A stretch of DNA of 64,000 bases from Aquipuribacter sp051216895. Its GTDB lineage: Bacteria > Actinomycetota > Actinomycetes > Actinomycetales > JBBAYJ01. A model generated the notes under the pieces. That model was not told the DNA's origin and did no database searches. It worked only from the letters and a program-made list of their open reading frames with translations. A program made the position numbers and the translations under genes. The stretch covers positions 109,678 to 173,677 of the forward strand of contig NZ_JBPKAO010000009.1 of assembly GCF_051216895.1 (NCBI RefSeq), read 5' to 3'. This document shows positions 56,622 through 64,000 of the stretch, piece by piece (position 1 is the first letter of the stretch; the number at the start of each line of letters is the position of its first letter).

Positions 56622-57814
56622 CGCGGCGCCCCGGACCGCTGGTCGTCCCCGCCGTCCTCCTGGCCGTCGCCCTCAGCGGGTGCGCAGGACCCCCGACGGT
56701 CGCCCCGGCCGCCCAGGTCGAGACGACCGCGGCGCCGCCGTCGGTGCTCCCGGTGCAGGCCACGCAGGTCCGCCAGGAGGTGGCCCGCCGGCTGCAGGCG
56801 GCCAGGTCGGCTGCGGACCCGGCCCTGGTGGCGCAGGCGGCCGTCGGCCCGGCCGCGGCCCTGGAGCTGCTGCGGCTGGAGGCGGACGGCGTGCAGCCGG
56901 ACGCGGTGGCGCTCGACCCCGCCCCGGCGGCCGTGCTGGTCGGGCCGCGCACCGACGGCTGGCCGCGGTGGTTCGCGGCGGTGACCGACCCCTCCGCCGC
57001 CGCGAGCGAGCCGGCCGCGAGCGCGCCGGCCGCGAGCGCACCCGCCGCGAGCGAGCCGGCCGCGAGCGCCCCCGCCGACGACCCGTCGTCGGCCCCGGGC
57101 CGGTCCGGCGAGCTGCCCGTCCTGGAGCTCTACGACTCCGACGACGTGCGCAGCCCCTACCGCCTGTGGGGCCGGATGACCCTGCTGCCCGGCGCCGAGC
57201 TGCCCGCGTTCCCGGACCCACGCGCCGGGTCGGTGTCCCTGGCCGACGGCACGGGCCCCGAGCCCGCGCCGGAGGACGAGCAGGGCGACGAGGGCGCGGA
57301 CGAAGACGAGGGCGCGGACGGTGACGACGGCGCGGACGGCGCGGACGGTGCGGACGAGCTGCAGGCGGTCCTCGCCGGTCTGGCGGACGGGTACGCGTCC
57401 GTCCTCACCGACGGCGACGCCAGCGCGGCGGCGGCCGAGTTCGAGCCCGACCCGTTCGTCGAGGGCGTGCTGGCCCGGGCCGAGGCCGAGCAGGCCGCGG
57501 TCGAGGGGGTGGCCACGACCACGGTGACCCACGAGCCCTATGGGGACGACGCGGTGCTGTACGCCGTGGAGGGCGTCGAGGGCGACGTCCTCGCGGTGAC
57601 GGCCGTCGAGACGGTCACCACCATGACGGTGCGGTCGGGGGCCGGTGTCCTCCAGCCCGGCGCCGAGCTGCGCGAGGTCGTGGGAATCGAGTCGACGGAC
57701 GGCACGTTGACCACACGATCGGTCGCCGCCCTGGCGTTCGTCGTACCGGCCGAGCGCGGAGCGATCCGGCTGGTGGCCGTCGGCGAGGGCCTCGTGGCGG
57801 CCGAGGCATCTTGA
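56618..57814 (+). CDS. Lipoprotein of unknown function with acidic and Ala-Ser repeats
   Basis: 398 residues. The signal peptide ends with a lipobox at Cys22 (VALSGCAG). The mature part has low-complexity insertions: EPAASAPAASAPAASEPAAS at about 130-155 and an acidic GADGDDGADGADGADE run near 230-250. The rest, with VEGDVLAVTAVETVTTMTVR and a C-terminal FVVPAERGAIRLVAVGEGL, looks like a beta-rich secreted domain. No family was recognised. The GTG overlaps the upstream stop; the thioredoxin-TPR gene follows after 16 bp, so the three may be one operon. Confidence 0.72.
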   Translation: MTRRPGPLVVPAVLLAVALSGCAGPPTVAPAAQVETTAAPPSVLPVQATQVRQEVARRLQAARSAADPALVAQAAVGPAAALELLRLEADGVQPDAVALDPAPAAVLVGPRTDGWPRWFAAVTDPSAAASEPAASAPAASAPAASEPAASAPADDPSSAPGRSGELPVLELYDSDDVRSPYRLWGRMTLLPGAELPAFPDPRAGSVSLADGTGPEPAPEDEQGDEGADEDEGADGDDGADGADGADELQAVLAGLADGYASVLTDGDASAAAAEFEPDPFVEGVLARAEAEQAAVEGVATTTVTHEPYGDDAVLYAVEGVEGDVLAVTAVETVTTMTVRSGAGVLQPGAELREVVGIESTDGTLTTRSVAALAFVVPAERGAIRLVAVGEGLVAAEAS

Positions 57815-57830
57815 CGAGAGGATCAGCACC

Positions 57831-58775
57831 ATGACCCAGCCCCTGTCCGGCCCCAGCCTGCGAGGTGCGGTGGACCTGACCGCGCTCGCCCGCCCCGCCG
57901 CCCCCGCACCCGCACCCGGTGGGCCCGCCCCGTCGGGGCCGTCCGGTGTCGTCGTCGACGTCGCCGAGGCCGACTTCGACGCGATGCTCCAGCAGTCCCT
58001 GACCGTGCCCGTCGTCGTCGACCTGTGGGCGGAGTGGTGCGGCCCGTGCAAGCAGCTGTCGCCGGTGCTGGAGAAGCTGGCGGTGGAGTACGCCGGCCGC
58101 TTCGTGCTGGCCAAGGTGGACGTGGACGCGAACCCCCGGATCGCCCAGGCGTTCCAGGCGCAGTCCATCCCCATGGTGGTCGCGCTCCTCAAGGGTCAGC
58201 CGGTGCCCATGTTCACCGGCGCCGTGCCCGAGGCGCAGGCCCGGCAGGTCATCGACGAGCTGCTCAAGGTCGCGGCGCAGAACGGGGTCGACGGGACCGT
58301 GGCCGTCGGGGAGCCCGGCGACGAGCCGGCCCCGCCGCCCGAGGAGCCGCCCCTGCCGCCGCTGCACCTGGCCGCCGCGCAGGCCTTCGAGGCCGGTGAC
58401 TACGCCGCTGCCGTGCAGGCGTTCACGCAGGCGCTCAACGAGAACCCCGCCGACAGCGACGCCAAGGCCGGCCTGGCGCAGTCGGAGCTGTTCGCGCGGG
58501 TCGACGCGCTGCCCGCCGACGTGATGACCGGTCTGGCGACCGCGGCCGCGGCGGACCCCACGAACGTCGACGCGGGCCTGGCGGTGGCTGACCGGGAGCT
58601 GTTCGGCGGCAACGTCGAGGACGCCTTCCTGCGCCTGGTCGACCTGGTCCGGGTCACCACCGGGGACGAGCGGGCCCGGGTCCGCACCCGGTTGCTGGAC
58701 CTCTTCGAGGTCGTCGGCAGCGAGGACCCGCGCGTCGCGGCGGCCCGGGTCAAGCTCGCCAACGCCCTGTTCTGA
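57831..58775 (+). CDS. Thioredoxin-like co-chaperone with TPR domain (CnoX/YbbN type)
   Basis: 314 residues. After a Pro/Ala-rich N-terminus of ~40 residues comes a thioredoxin fold with LWAEWCGPCKQLSPVLEKL, so both active-site cysteines are kept, unlike E. coli YbbN. From about residue 180, LHLAAAQAFEAGDYAAAVQA and following repeats form tetratricopeptide helices. Relatives hold oxidised proteins for the chaperones DnaK and GroEL. ATG with GAGAGGA 10 bases upstream. No signal peptide, so it is cytoplasmic. Confidence 0.9.
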   Translation: MTQPLSGPSLRGAVDLTALARPAAPAPAPGGPAPSGPSGVVVDVAEADFDAMLQQSLTVPVVVDLWAEWCGPCKQLSPVLEKLAVEYAGRFVLAKVDVDANPRIAQAFQAQSIPMVVALLKGQPVPMFTGAVPEAQARQVIDELLKVAAQNGVDGTVAVGEPGDEPAPPPEEPPLPPLHLAAAQAFEAGDYAAAVQAFTQALNENPADSDAKAGLAQSELFARVDALPADVMTGLATAAAADPTNVDAGLAVADRELFGGNVEDAFLRLVDLVRVTTGDERARVRTRLLDLFEVVGSEDPRVAAARVKLANALF

Positions 58776-58797
58776 GCCGCCGGCGCCGAGCCGGGGC

Positions 58798-58838
58798 ACG
58801 ACGAGGGGCCCGGGGAGAACCCCCGGGCCCCTCGTCGT
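58798..58838. terminator. Very strong bidirectional hairpin
   Basis: An 18-bp perfect GC-rich stem (ACGACGAGGGGCCCGGGG and its complement) with an AGAAC loop. It sits between the thioredoxin-TPR stop and the stop of glgB on the other strand and should terminate both. It is the strongest hairpin in the window. Confidence 0.88.
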
Positions 58839-58862
58839 CCGTGCCGCGGCCCTGCCGCCGGA

Positions 58863-61064
58863 TCAGTCCTGCGGGGTGAGCCAGACTGTCGCCAGCGGCG
58901 GGACCCGCAGCACCGCGGAGGCGGGCCGGCCGTGCGAACCGGTGCCGGTGGCCTCGACCAGGCCCAGGTTGCCGACCCCGGACCCGCCGTACTCCTCGGC
59001 GTCGGTGTTGAGCAGCTCCTTCCAGACCCCGGCCTGCGGCAGCCCGATCCGGTACTCCTCGTGCGGCTGCCCGGCGAAGTTGGTGATGCAGACGACCGGC
59101 TTGCTGCCCTCGGCGGTGCGCAGCCACGCGAACACGTTGCGGCCGTAGTCGTCGGCGTCCAGCCACTGGAACCCGCCGGGCGTGAAGTCGTCCGCCCACA
59201 GGGCGCGCTGGTCGACGTAGGTGGTGTTCAGCTGGCGGACCATGTCGTGCAGGCCGCGGTGCCACGGGGTGTCCATCAGCCACCAGTCCAGCGAGCGCGA
59301 CTCGCTCCACTCGGCCTCCTGGCCCAGCTCGCTGCCCATGAACAGCAGCTGCTTGCCGGGGTGGGCCCACATGTAGGCCAGGTAGGCCCGCACGGTGGCC
59401 AGCTGCTGCCAGCGGTCGCCCGGCATCTTGCGCAGCAGGGAGCCCTTGCCGTGCACGACCTCGTCGTGGCTGATCGGCAGCAGGTACTGCTCGCTGAACG
59501 CGTAGACCAGCGAGAACGTCATCTGCTGGTGGTGGTACTGGCGGTTGACCGGGTCCTCGGCGACGTAGCCCAGGGAGTCGTGCATCCAGCCCATGTTCCA
59601 CTTCAGGCCGAAGCCGAGCCCGCCCAGGTGCGTCGGCTGCGTGACGCCCGGGTAGGCCGTGGACTCCTCGGCGATCGTGATGATCCCGGGGACCCGCTTG
59701 TAGGCGGTCGCGTTGAGCTCCTTGATGAACTCGACGACCTCGAGGTTCTCGCGCCCGCCGTGCACGTTGGGCTCCCACTCGCCTTCCTTGCGCGAGTAGT
59801 CGAGGTAGAGCATCGAGGCGACGGCGTCGACCCGCAGCCCGTCGATGTGGAACTCCTCGAGCCAGTAAAGGGCGTTCGCGACGAGGAAGTTGCGCACCTC
59901 GCTGCGGCCGTAGTCGAAGACGTAGGTCCCCCACTCCGGGTGCTCGCCCCGGCGGGGGTCGGAGTGCTCGTACAGCGGCTCCCCGTCGAAGCGGGCCAGC
60001 GCGAAGGAGTCCTTGGGGAAGTGCGCCGGGACCCAGTCCATGATCACGCCGATGCCGGCCTGGTGCAGCCGGTCGACGAGGTGACGGAAGTCGTCCGGGT
60101 GACCGAACCGGCTGGTCGGGGCGTAGTAGCCGGTCACCTGGTAGCCCCACGAGCCGCCGAACGGGTGCTCGGCGACCGGCAGCAGCTCGACGTGGGTGAA
60201 GGCGAGGTCCTTGACGTAGTCGACGAGCTCCTCGGCGAGCTGCCGGTACGACAGCCCCTGCCGCCAGGAGCCCAGGTGGACCTCGTACACGCTCATCGGG
60301 CCGTTGTGGACGTCGCGTGCGGCGCGCGCGGTCAGCCAGTCCTCGTCGCCCCAGGTGTACGTCGACTGCGTGACGACCGACGCGGTCGACGGCGGGACCT
60401 CGGTGTGCCGGGCCATCGGGTCGGCCTTCTGGTGCCAGTGCCCGTCCCGGCCGAGCAGCTCGAACTTGTAGCGGGTGCCCGCGGACAGCCCGGGGACGAA
60501 GATCTCCCAGACGCCCGAACCACCCAGGGAGCGCAGGGCGTGGGTCCGGCCGTTCCAGGCGTTGAAGTCGCTCACGAGCCGGACGGCGCGGGCGTTGGGG
60601 GCCCAGACCGCGAAGCTCGTGCCCTCGCTGGTGCCGAGCGGCCCGTCGTAGCTGCGGACGTGGGCGCCGAGGACGTTCCACAGCTCCTCGTGGCGACCCT
60701 CGCCGATCAGGTGCAGGTCGACCTCGCCGAGGCTGGGCAGGTAGCGGTAGGGGTCGTCGACCGTGTGCACGGCCTGGCCCTCGTTGGTGTCGTAGGTGAC
60801 CTCGAGACGGTAGTCACCCACCTGGGCGCCGACCAGCGCCGCGGCCCAGATGCCGTCGTGCTCGTGGCGCGCCTCCGTGCGGCCCTGCTCGGTGACCACC
60901 GTGACGCTCCGGGCGAAGGGCTTGAGGGTGCGCACGACGACGCCGCCGTCTGCCGCGTGTGCGCCCAGCACCCCGTGGGGGTCGTGGTGAGCGCCCGCGG
61001 CGACGGCGGCGAGCACGTCTCGCGGCACGTCGGTCGGGCGCGGGGCCGTCTCGTCGGTTGTCAT
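58863..61064 (-). CDS. glgB: 1,4-alpha-glucan branching enzyme
   Basis: 733 residues. It adds alpha-1,6 branches to glycogen. An N-terminal carbohydrate-binding domain with HHDPHGVLGAHAADGGVVVR is followed by a CBM48 domain (TSFAVWAPNARAVRLVSDFN) and a GH13 barrel. The catalytic Asp is in IDGLRVDAVASMLYLDYSR, the Glu in ITIAEESTAYPGVTQ and the third Asp in LPISHDEVVHGKGS. ATG at 61064 has CAGGAT seven bases upstream (leaderless); the ATG at 61073 lies inside that box and is unlikely. No other glycogen gene is present in the window. Confidence 0.97.
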   Translation of the reverse strand: MTTDETAPRPTDVPRDVLAAVAAGAHHDPHGVLGAHAADGGVVVRTLKPFARSVTVVTEQGRTEARHEHDGIWAAALVGAQVGDYRLEVTYDTNEGQAVHTVDDPYRYLPSLGEVDLHLIGEGRHEELWNVLGAHVRSYDGPLGTSEGTSFAVWAPNARAVRLVSDFNAWNGRTHALRSLGGSGVWEIFVPGLSAGTRYKFELLGRDGHWHQKADPMARHTEVPPSTASVVTQSTYTWGDEDWLTARAARDVHNGPMSVYEVHLGSWRQGLSYRQLAEELVDYVKDLAFTHVELLPVAEHPFGGSWGYQVTGYYAPTSRFGHPDDFRHLVDRLHQAGIGVIMDWVPAHFPKDSFALARFDGEPLYEHSDPRRGEHPEWGTYVFDYGRSEVRNFLVANALYWLEEFHIDGLRVDAVASMLYLDYSRKEGEWEPNVHGGRENLEVVEFIKELNATAYKRVPGIITIAEESTAYPGVTQPTHLGGLGFGLKWNMGWMHDSLGYVAEDPVNRQYHHQQMTFSLVYAFSEQYLLPISHDEVVHGKGSLLRKMPGDRWQQLATVRAYLAYMWAHPGKQLLFMGSELGQEAEWSESRSLDWWLMDTPWHRGLHDMVRQLNTTYVDQRALWADDFTPGGFQWLDADDYGRNVFAWLRTAEGSKPVVCITNFAGQPHEEYRIGLPQAGVWKELLNTDAEEYGGSGVGNLGLVEATGTGSHGRPASAVLRVPPLATVWLTPQD

Positions 61065-61134
61065 GCCCCCCATCCTGCCGAGTGGACGACCCCGCGCAAA
61101 CCTCGGGCGGGTCGCCCGGGGCGCCGACGACCGG

Positions 61135-61854
61135 TCAGCCGGGGAACGGGCCCTCGATCTCGTAGTCGATCTCGACCTCCATCACCCCGTCGTCGAGGTC
61201 GACGTCCAGCTCCCAGGTCTCCGCGCCCCGCTGCAGGTCCAGCTCGACCTCGTCCGGGGACTCGCTGCGGTCGGTCTCGGTCCAGCCGTCGGAGACCGTC
61301 ACCCCGCCCAGGACGAGGGCCCCGTCCACGACGTCCAGCTCGACCAGCGCGGCGTCGCCGACGCGGTAGGTGCCGGGCTCCGCGGGGTCGACGTCCTGGT
61401 CGATCTCGATCTCGAGCAGGCCGGCCTCGATCTCGATCTCGACCTCGTACTCCACGGCACCCTGCCGCAGGTCGACCTCGATCTCGTCCGGCGCCGCCTG
61501 CTGGTCCGTGACCTGCCATCCTTCGGCCGGCCGCACGTCGACGAGCTCGAGGGCCCCGTCGACCACCGCGAACTCGACCTCACCGGCGTCCCCGACCTGC
61601 CAGACGCCGTCGCGCAGCTCCCCGTCGTAGGACGCCGGGTTGCCCTGCGCGGGCGCTGACGTCCCGTCGGGCTCCGAGGCCGCGGTGGTGGCCGCGCCGG
61701 CCCCGTCCTCCGCCGGCCCCGCGGTCGCCTCCGGCGTGGCGGGGAGGGTGCCCACCGTGGCGCCCTCCAGGTCGGAGCCGGACGAGGGGGACGAGCACCC
61801 GGCGAGCAGGGCGGAGCCGGTGACGGCGGCGACGAGGGCAGGTACGTGGCGCAT
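61135..61854 (-). CDS. Lipoprotein with two tandem acidic beta-rich domains (paralogue 1)
   Basis: 239 residues. The lipobox is ALLAGC with Cys20. After a Pro/Ala/Glu linker there are two repeats of exactly 74 residues (about 83-156 and 161-234) that align without gaps: both have VGDA, VVDGAL, a GW pair, PDE and a closing Glu/Ile/Asp-rich strand (LEIEIDQDVD, MEVEIDYEIE). I do not recognise a named family. It is paralogous to the next gene. ATG with GGAGG three bases upstream. Two CTCATC half-sites with 11-bp spacing lie 61-77 bp before the start. Confidence 0.8.
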   Translation of the reverse strand: MRHVPALVAAVTGSALLAGCSSPSSGSDLEGATVGTLPATPEATAGPAEDGAGAATTAASEPDGTSAPAQGNPASYDGELRDGVWQVGDAGEVEFAVVDGALELVDVRPAEGWQVTDQQAAPDEIEVDLRQGAVEYEVEIEIEAGLLEIEIDQDVDPAEPGTYRVGDAALVELDVVDGALVLGGVTVSDGWTETDRSESPDEVELDLQRGAETWELDVDLDDGVMEVEIDYEIEGPFPG

Positions 61855-61914
61855 GGTCCTCCGTGGGTCTCTGCGGCCGGCGTGCCCGGCCCGCAGGGGT
61901 GAGGTCCCCGGCCG

Positions 61915-61931
61915 GATGAGAACACGATGAG
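61915..61931. promoter_or_regulatory. GATGAG direct-repeat regulatory site (iv)
   Basis: GATGAG-AACAC-GATGAG, 11-bp period (TCTCATC-GTGT-TCTCATC on the minus strand), upstream of lipoprotein paralogue 1. One-helical-turn direct repeats are typical of OmpR/PhoB-type response regulators. Confidence 0.55.
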
Positions 61932-62002
61932 AGGCAGGTGGCAGAACCGTCAGGTGCCGGAGCGGGCGGGCCACGACGGACGTAGGGGTCGGGCCGGCGG
62001 GG

Positions 62003-62635
62003 CTACGGCGAGGCGAGACCCTGGATCTCGTAGTCGGTCGCGACCTCAAGACCGCCGTCGTCGACCCAGGCGTCGACCTCCCAGGTCTCGACCGCGCCGG
62101 TGCGGTTGCGACGCAGGCCCAGCTCGGCGTCGCCGGCGTGCTCCGAGCGCTGGGTCTCGCGCCAGGGCGACCGGACCGACACGTCGCCGACCAGCACGCG
62201 GTCGCCCTCGACGACCAGCTCCACCGAGCCGGCCTCGCCGAGCTGCAGCGGCCCGTCCGGCGGCGGGTCGAGGAGCTGGTCGACCTCGATCTCGAGGATG
62301 CCGCTCTGGTAGCCGACCTCGACCGTCGTCCGGACGTCGCCGTTGCGCAGGTCGATCTCGATCTCGTCCGGCCCGACCTCCTCGTCGACGACCTCCCAGC
62401 CCTCGGCCGGTCGCATCCCGACGAGCGCGAGGCCGCGCCCGGTCAGCGTGAACTCGATCTCGCCCACGTCGGCGACGGGCCAGGTGCCGTCGCGCATGCC
62501 TTCCACCAGCACGGGCCCCTCGGTGGCGACGGGACCCGCCGCTGCCCCCGGTTCCTCCTGCCCCCCGGTCAGGGAGCAGGAGGTGAGGACCAGGGCCCCC
62601 GCGAGAGCCAGGACGAGGGCGGTGGCGCGACTCAT
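62003..62635 (-). CDS. Lipoprotein with two tandem acidic beta-rich domains (paralogue 2)
   Basis: 210 residues. The lipobox is VLTSC with Cys20. Domain A (about 50-123) has DVGEIEFTLTGRGLALVGMR, PAEGWEVVDEEV and GPDEIEIDLRNGD; domain B (about 128-204) is more diverged (AGSVELVVEG, ETWEVDAWVDDGGLEVATDY). Domain A is closest to domain A of paralogue 1 (both PAEGW, DEIE, DLR, LEIE). ATG with TACCGT six bases upstream, so leaderless. The 28-bp inverted repeat at 62652-62679 sits at about -17 to -44, where an activator could replace the -35 box. Confidence 0.8.
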   Translation of the reverse strand: MSRATALVLALAGALVLTSCSLTGGQEEPGAAAGPVATEGPVLVEGMRDGTWPVADVGEIEFTLTGRGLALVGMRPAEGWEVVDEEVGPDEIEIDLRNGDVRTTVEVGYQSGILEIEVDQLLDPPPDGPLQLGEAGSVELVVEGDRVLVGDVSVRSPWRETQRSEHAGDAELGLRRNRTGAVETWEVDAWVDDGGLEVATDYEIQGLASP

Positions 62636-62651
62636 GGCCGGACGGTACCGG

Positions 62652-62679
62652 CGCCGGATGAGCCACTTCTCATCCGGCG
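62652..62679. promoter_or_regulatory. GATGAG-N6-CTCATC regulatory site (ii), 11-bp arms
   Basis: CGCCGGATGAG and CTCATCCGGCG flank CCACTT, a perfect inverted repeat. It lies between divergent genes: five bases upstream of the minus-strand -10 box of lipoprotein paralogue 2 and 36 bases upstream of the plus-strand -10 box of the BtuF-like gene. Confidence 0.65.
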
Positions 62680-62715
62680 GACCGCACCCACGGGGCGGGC
62701 GCCCGCCCTCGCGCC

Positions 62716-62721
62716 TAGCCT
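62716..62721 (+). promoter_or_regulatory. -10 box (TAGCCT) of the BtuF-like gene, leaderless
   Basis: TAGCCT, then six bases (GGCCCG), then GTG. No ribosome binding site can be placed. Confidence 0.5.
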
Positions 62722-62727
62722 GGCCCG

Positions 62728-63645
62728 GTGAGCCCACGCAGCCCGCAGCGGGTCGTCTCGCTGCTGCCCTCCGCCACCGAGATCGTCTACGCCCTGGGGG
62801 CGGCCGACCGCCTGGTCGGGGTGACGTTCGAGTGCGACCACCCGCCCACGGCCCGCACCGATCACGCCGTGGTGGTGGGAGGTACCGACACGTCGGGGAT
62901 GACCCCGGCGCAGATCGACGCGCAGGTGCGGGCCCGGGCCGCGGCAGGGGAGGACCTGTACACGCTGCACGAGGGTGCCCTGCGGGGGATCGACCCCGAC
63001 CTCGTCCTGACGCAGGACCTGTGCCGGGTGTGCGCCCTGCCCTCCGACGTCGTCGGCGACGCCCTGGCCCACCTGGGTTGCTCCGCCGACGTCGTCGCCC
63101 TGGACCCGGGCTCCCTGGACGACGTCCTGCAGACGGTGCTGACGGTCGGGTCGTCCCTGGGCGTGCCGGAGCAGGCCGACCGCGTGGTCGCGGCGCTGCG
63201 GGCCCGTCTCGACGCCGTCGTGACCGCGGTGGCCGACCGTCCCCGCCCGCGCGTCGCCGTGCTGGAGTGGGTCGGCCCGCCGTTCGCCGCCGGGCACTGG
63301 GTGCCGGACCTGGTGACGGCCGCCGGTGGGGTCGAGGTGCTCGGGACCGCGGGGGCCCGGTCGGTGACCACGACCTGGGCCGACGTGGTCGCGACGGCCC
63401 CGGACCTGGTCGTCGTCGCCCCCTGCGGCTACCACCTGGACGCGGCCGCCGAGCAGGCGCTGGTGGTTGCGGCCGCGCTGGCCGCGGCCGGTGCGCCGCA
63501 GGTGCCGGTGTGGGCCGTCGACGCCGACGGCCTGGTCGTCCGTCCCGGCCCGCGCCTGGTCGACGGCGTCGAGGCGCTCGCCCGGGTGCTGCACCCGGAC
63601 GTCCTGGGTGATCCCCAGCCGGCCGCGGTGCGCCGGGTCCGCTGA
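62728..63645 (+). CDS. BtuF/FepB-like cobalamin-binding-type protein without signal peptide
   Basis: 305 residues. The fold is that of a class III substrate-binding protein (PF01497 type): RVVSLLPSATEIVYALGAAD at the N-terminus, VGVTFECDHP, PDLVLTQDLCRVCALP, and the interdomain helix region. The protein starts directly at the first strand with no signal peptide or lipobox, so it is either cytoplasmic or a divergent family member. I recall similar signal-less cobalamin-binding proteins annotated in actinobacteria. The role is unknown; cofactor handling beside the B12 genes is inference. The 3' end is duplicated downstream (see repeat). Confidence 0.82.
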   Translation: MSPRSPQRVVSLLPSATEIVYALGAADRLVGVTFECDHPPTARTDHAVVVGGTDTSGMTPAQIDAQVRARAAAGEDLYTLHEGALRGIDPDLVLTQDLCRVCALPSDVVGDALAHLGCSADVVALDPGSLDDVLQTVLTVGSSLGVPEQADRVVAALRARLDAVVTAVADRPRPRVAVLEWVGPPFAAGHWVPDLVTAAGGVEVLGTAGARSVTTTWADVVATAPDLVVVAPCGYHLDAAAEQALVVAAALAAAGAPQVPVWAVDADGLVVRPGPRLVDGVEALARVLHPDVLGDPQPAAVRRVR

Positions 63646-63941
63646 GCCCCAGGTCCAGCCACGGTTGGTTGCGGGCCGGATCTGACCGGGATGTCGGCCT
63701 GTGGGATCGGGCCGGGACCGAGTCAGGCCCGGGGGACGCGGGGTTGTGGGATCGGATCGGGCCGGNGCACCCGGACGTCCTGGGTGATCCCCAGCCGGCC
63801 GCGGTGCGCCGGGTCCGCTGAGCCCCAGGTCCAGCCACGGTTGGTTGCGGGCCGGATCTGACCGGGATGTCGGCCTGTGGGATCGGGCCGGGACCGAGTC
63901 AGGCCCGGGGGACGCGGGGTTGTGGGATCGGATCGGGCCGG
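63591..63941 (+). repeat. Exact 175-bp tandem duplication joined by one N
   Basis: 63591-63765 and 63767-63941 are identical; base 63766 is N. The unit contains the last 18 codons and stop of the BtuF-like gene plus its 3' flank, so 63768-63821 is a start-less copy of that gene end. Perfect identity plus an N at the joint indicates a scaffolding or contig-overlap artefact rather than a real repeat. Confidence 0.9.
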
Positions 63942-64000
63942 GGGCGCGGGTTGTGGGATCGGATTGGGGTCGTCGGGGTCTTGGGTTCTAGGGGTCGTCG
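63646..64000. other. Non-coding 3' end of window
   Basis: About 355 bp with no plausible gene. It contains repeats of a GTTGTGGGATCGGAT-like phrase and G-rich tracts. Half of it belongs to the duplicated unit described above. I see no promoter, tRNA or hairpin that I would trust. Confidence 0.6.

Overview
This is one chromosomal segment of a very high-GC actinobacterium (Actinomycetes). The evidence is GTG-rich starts, strong G/C third-position bias, and family signatures: a fused Kgd-type 2-oxoglutarate enzyme, GuaB1, NucS/EndoMS, nickel superoxide dismutase with its SodX protease, an L31/RF1/PrmC/Sua5/ATP-synthase gene order, and DUF2550 after atpC. I cannot name the genus from sequence alone. 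No phage, plasmid, insertion sequence or CRISPR array is visible. Nearly all of the DNA is coding.

Layout. 1-15.9 kb: the end of a membrane protein, a PilT-type ATPase, a GNAT acetyltransferase, divergent sodN/sodX, an MDR oxidoreductase, a GDSL-like hydrolase, the 1300-residue kgd, an ABC exporter pair, guaB1, an M15 peptidase and a degenerate CPBP protein. 16.0-24.7 kb: tRNA-Arg(CCG), argS and lysA, then an HNH/DUF222 gene on the other strand, then hom-thrC-thrB (the threonine branch of aspartate metabolism). 24.7-38.8 kb: rho with an extraordinary repeat region, rpmE, a strong hairpin, prfA-prmC-Sua5, an AtpI-like gene, atpBEFHAGDC and a DUF2550 gene. 38.8-46.1 kb: an acidic secreted protein, an APH-like protein, cobalamin adenosyltransferase, a Gdx-type SMR exporter with its TetR regulator and two palindromic operators, nucS with a zinc-motif partner, an alpha/beta hydrolase and an AI-2E-type permease. 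46.1-56 kb: a DivIVA-like coiled-coil protein, methylmalonyl-CoA epimerase, thiolase, MeaB, a thiamine-binding-type protein, a TspO-like protein, a secreted beta-propeller and an acyl-CoA mutase large subunit. 56-64 kb: a membrane/lipoprotein pair, a thioredoxin-TPR protein, glgB, two paralogous lipoproteins and a BtuF-like protein.

Recurring themes. (1) Adenosylcobalamin metabolism: adenosyltransferase, epimerase, MeaB, the mutase and a BtuF-like protein all lie within 23 kb. The mutase has the Phe/Gln specificity pair known from isobutyryl-CoA mutase rather than methylmalonyl-CoA mutase. (2) Many genes start 6-8 bases after a TANNNT-like -10 box, which predicts extensive leaderless transcription; this decided several start codons below. 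(3) A CTCATC/GATGAG motif, as an N6 inverted repeat or an 11-bp direct repeat, sits upstream of four genes (the acidic secreted protein, the APH-like gene and both paralogous lipoproteins). This suggests a small regulon with a new type of tandem-domain acidic lipoprotein. It is the best candidate here for an undescribed system.

The window's 3' end holds a 175-bp exact tandem duplication joined by a single N, most likely an assembly artefact.
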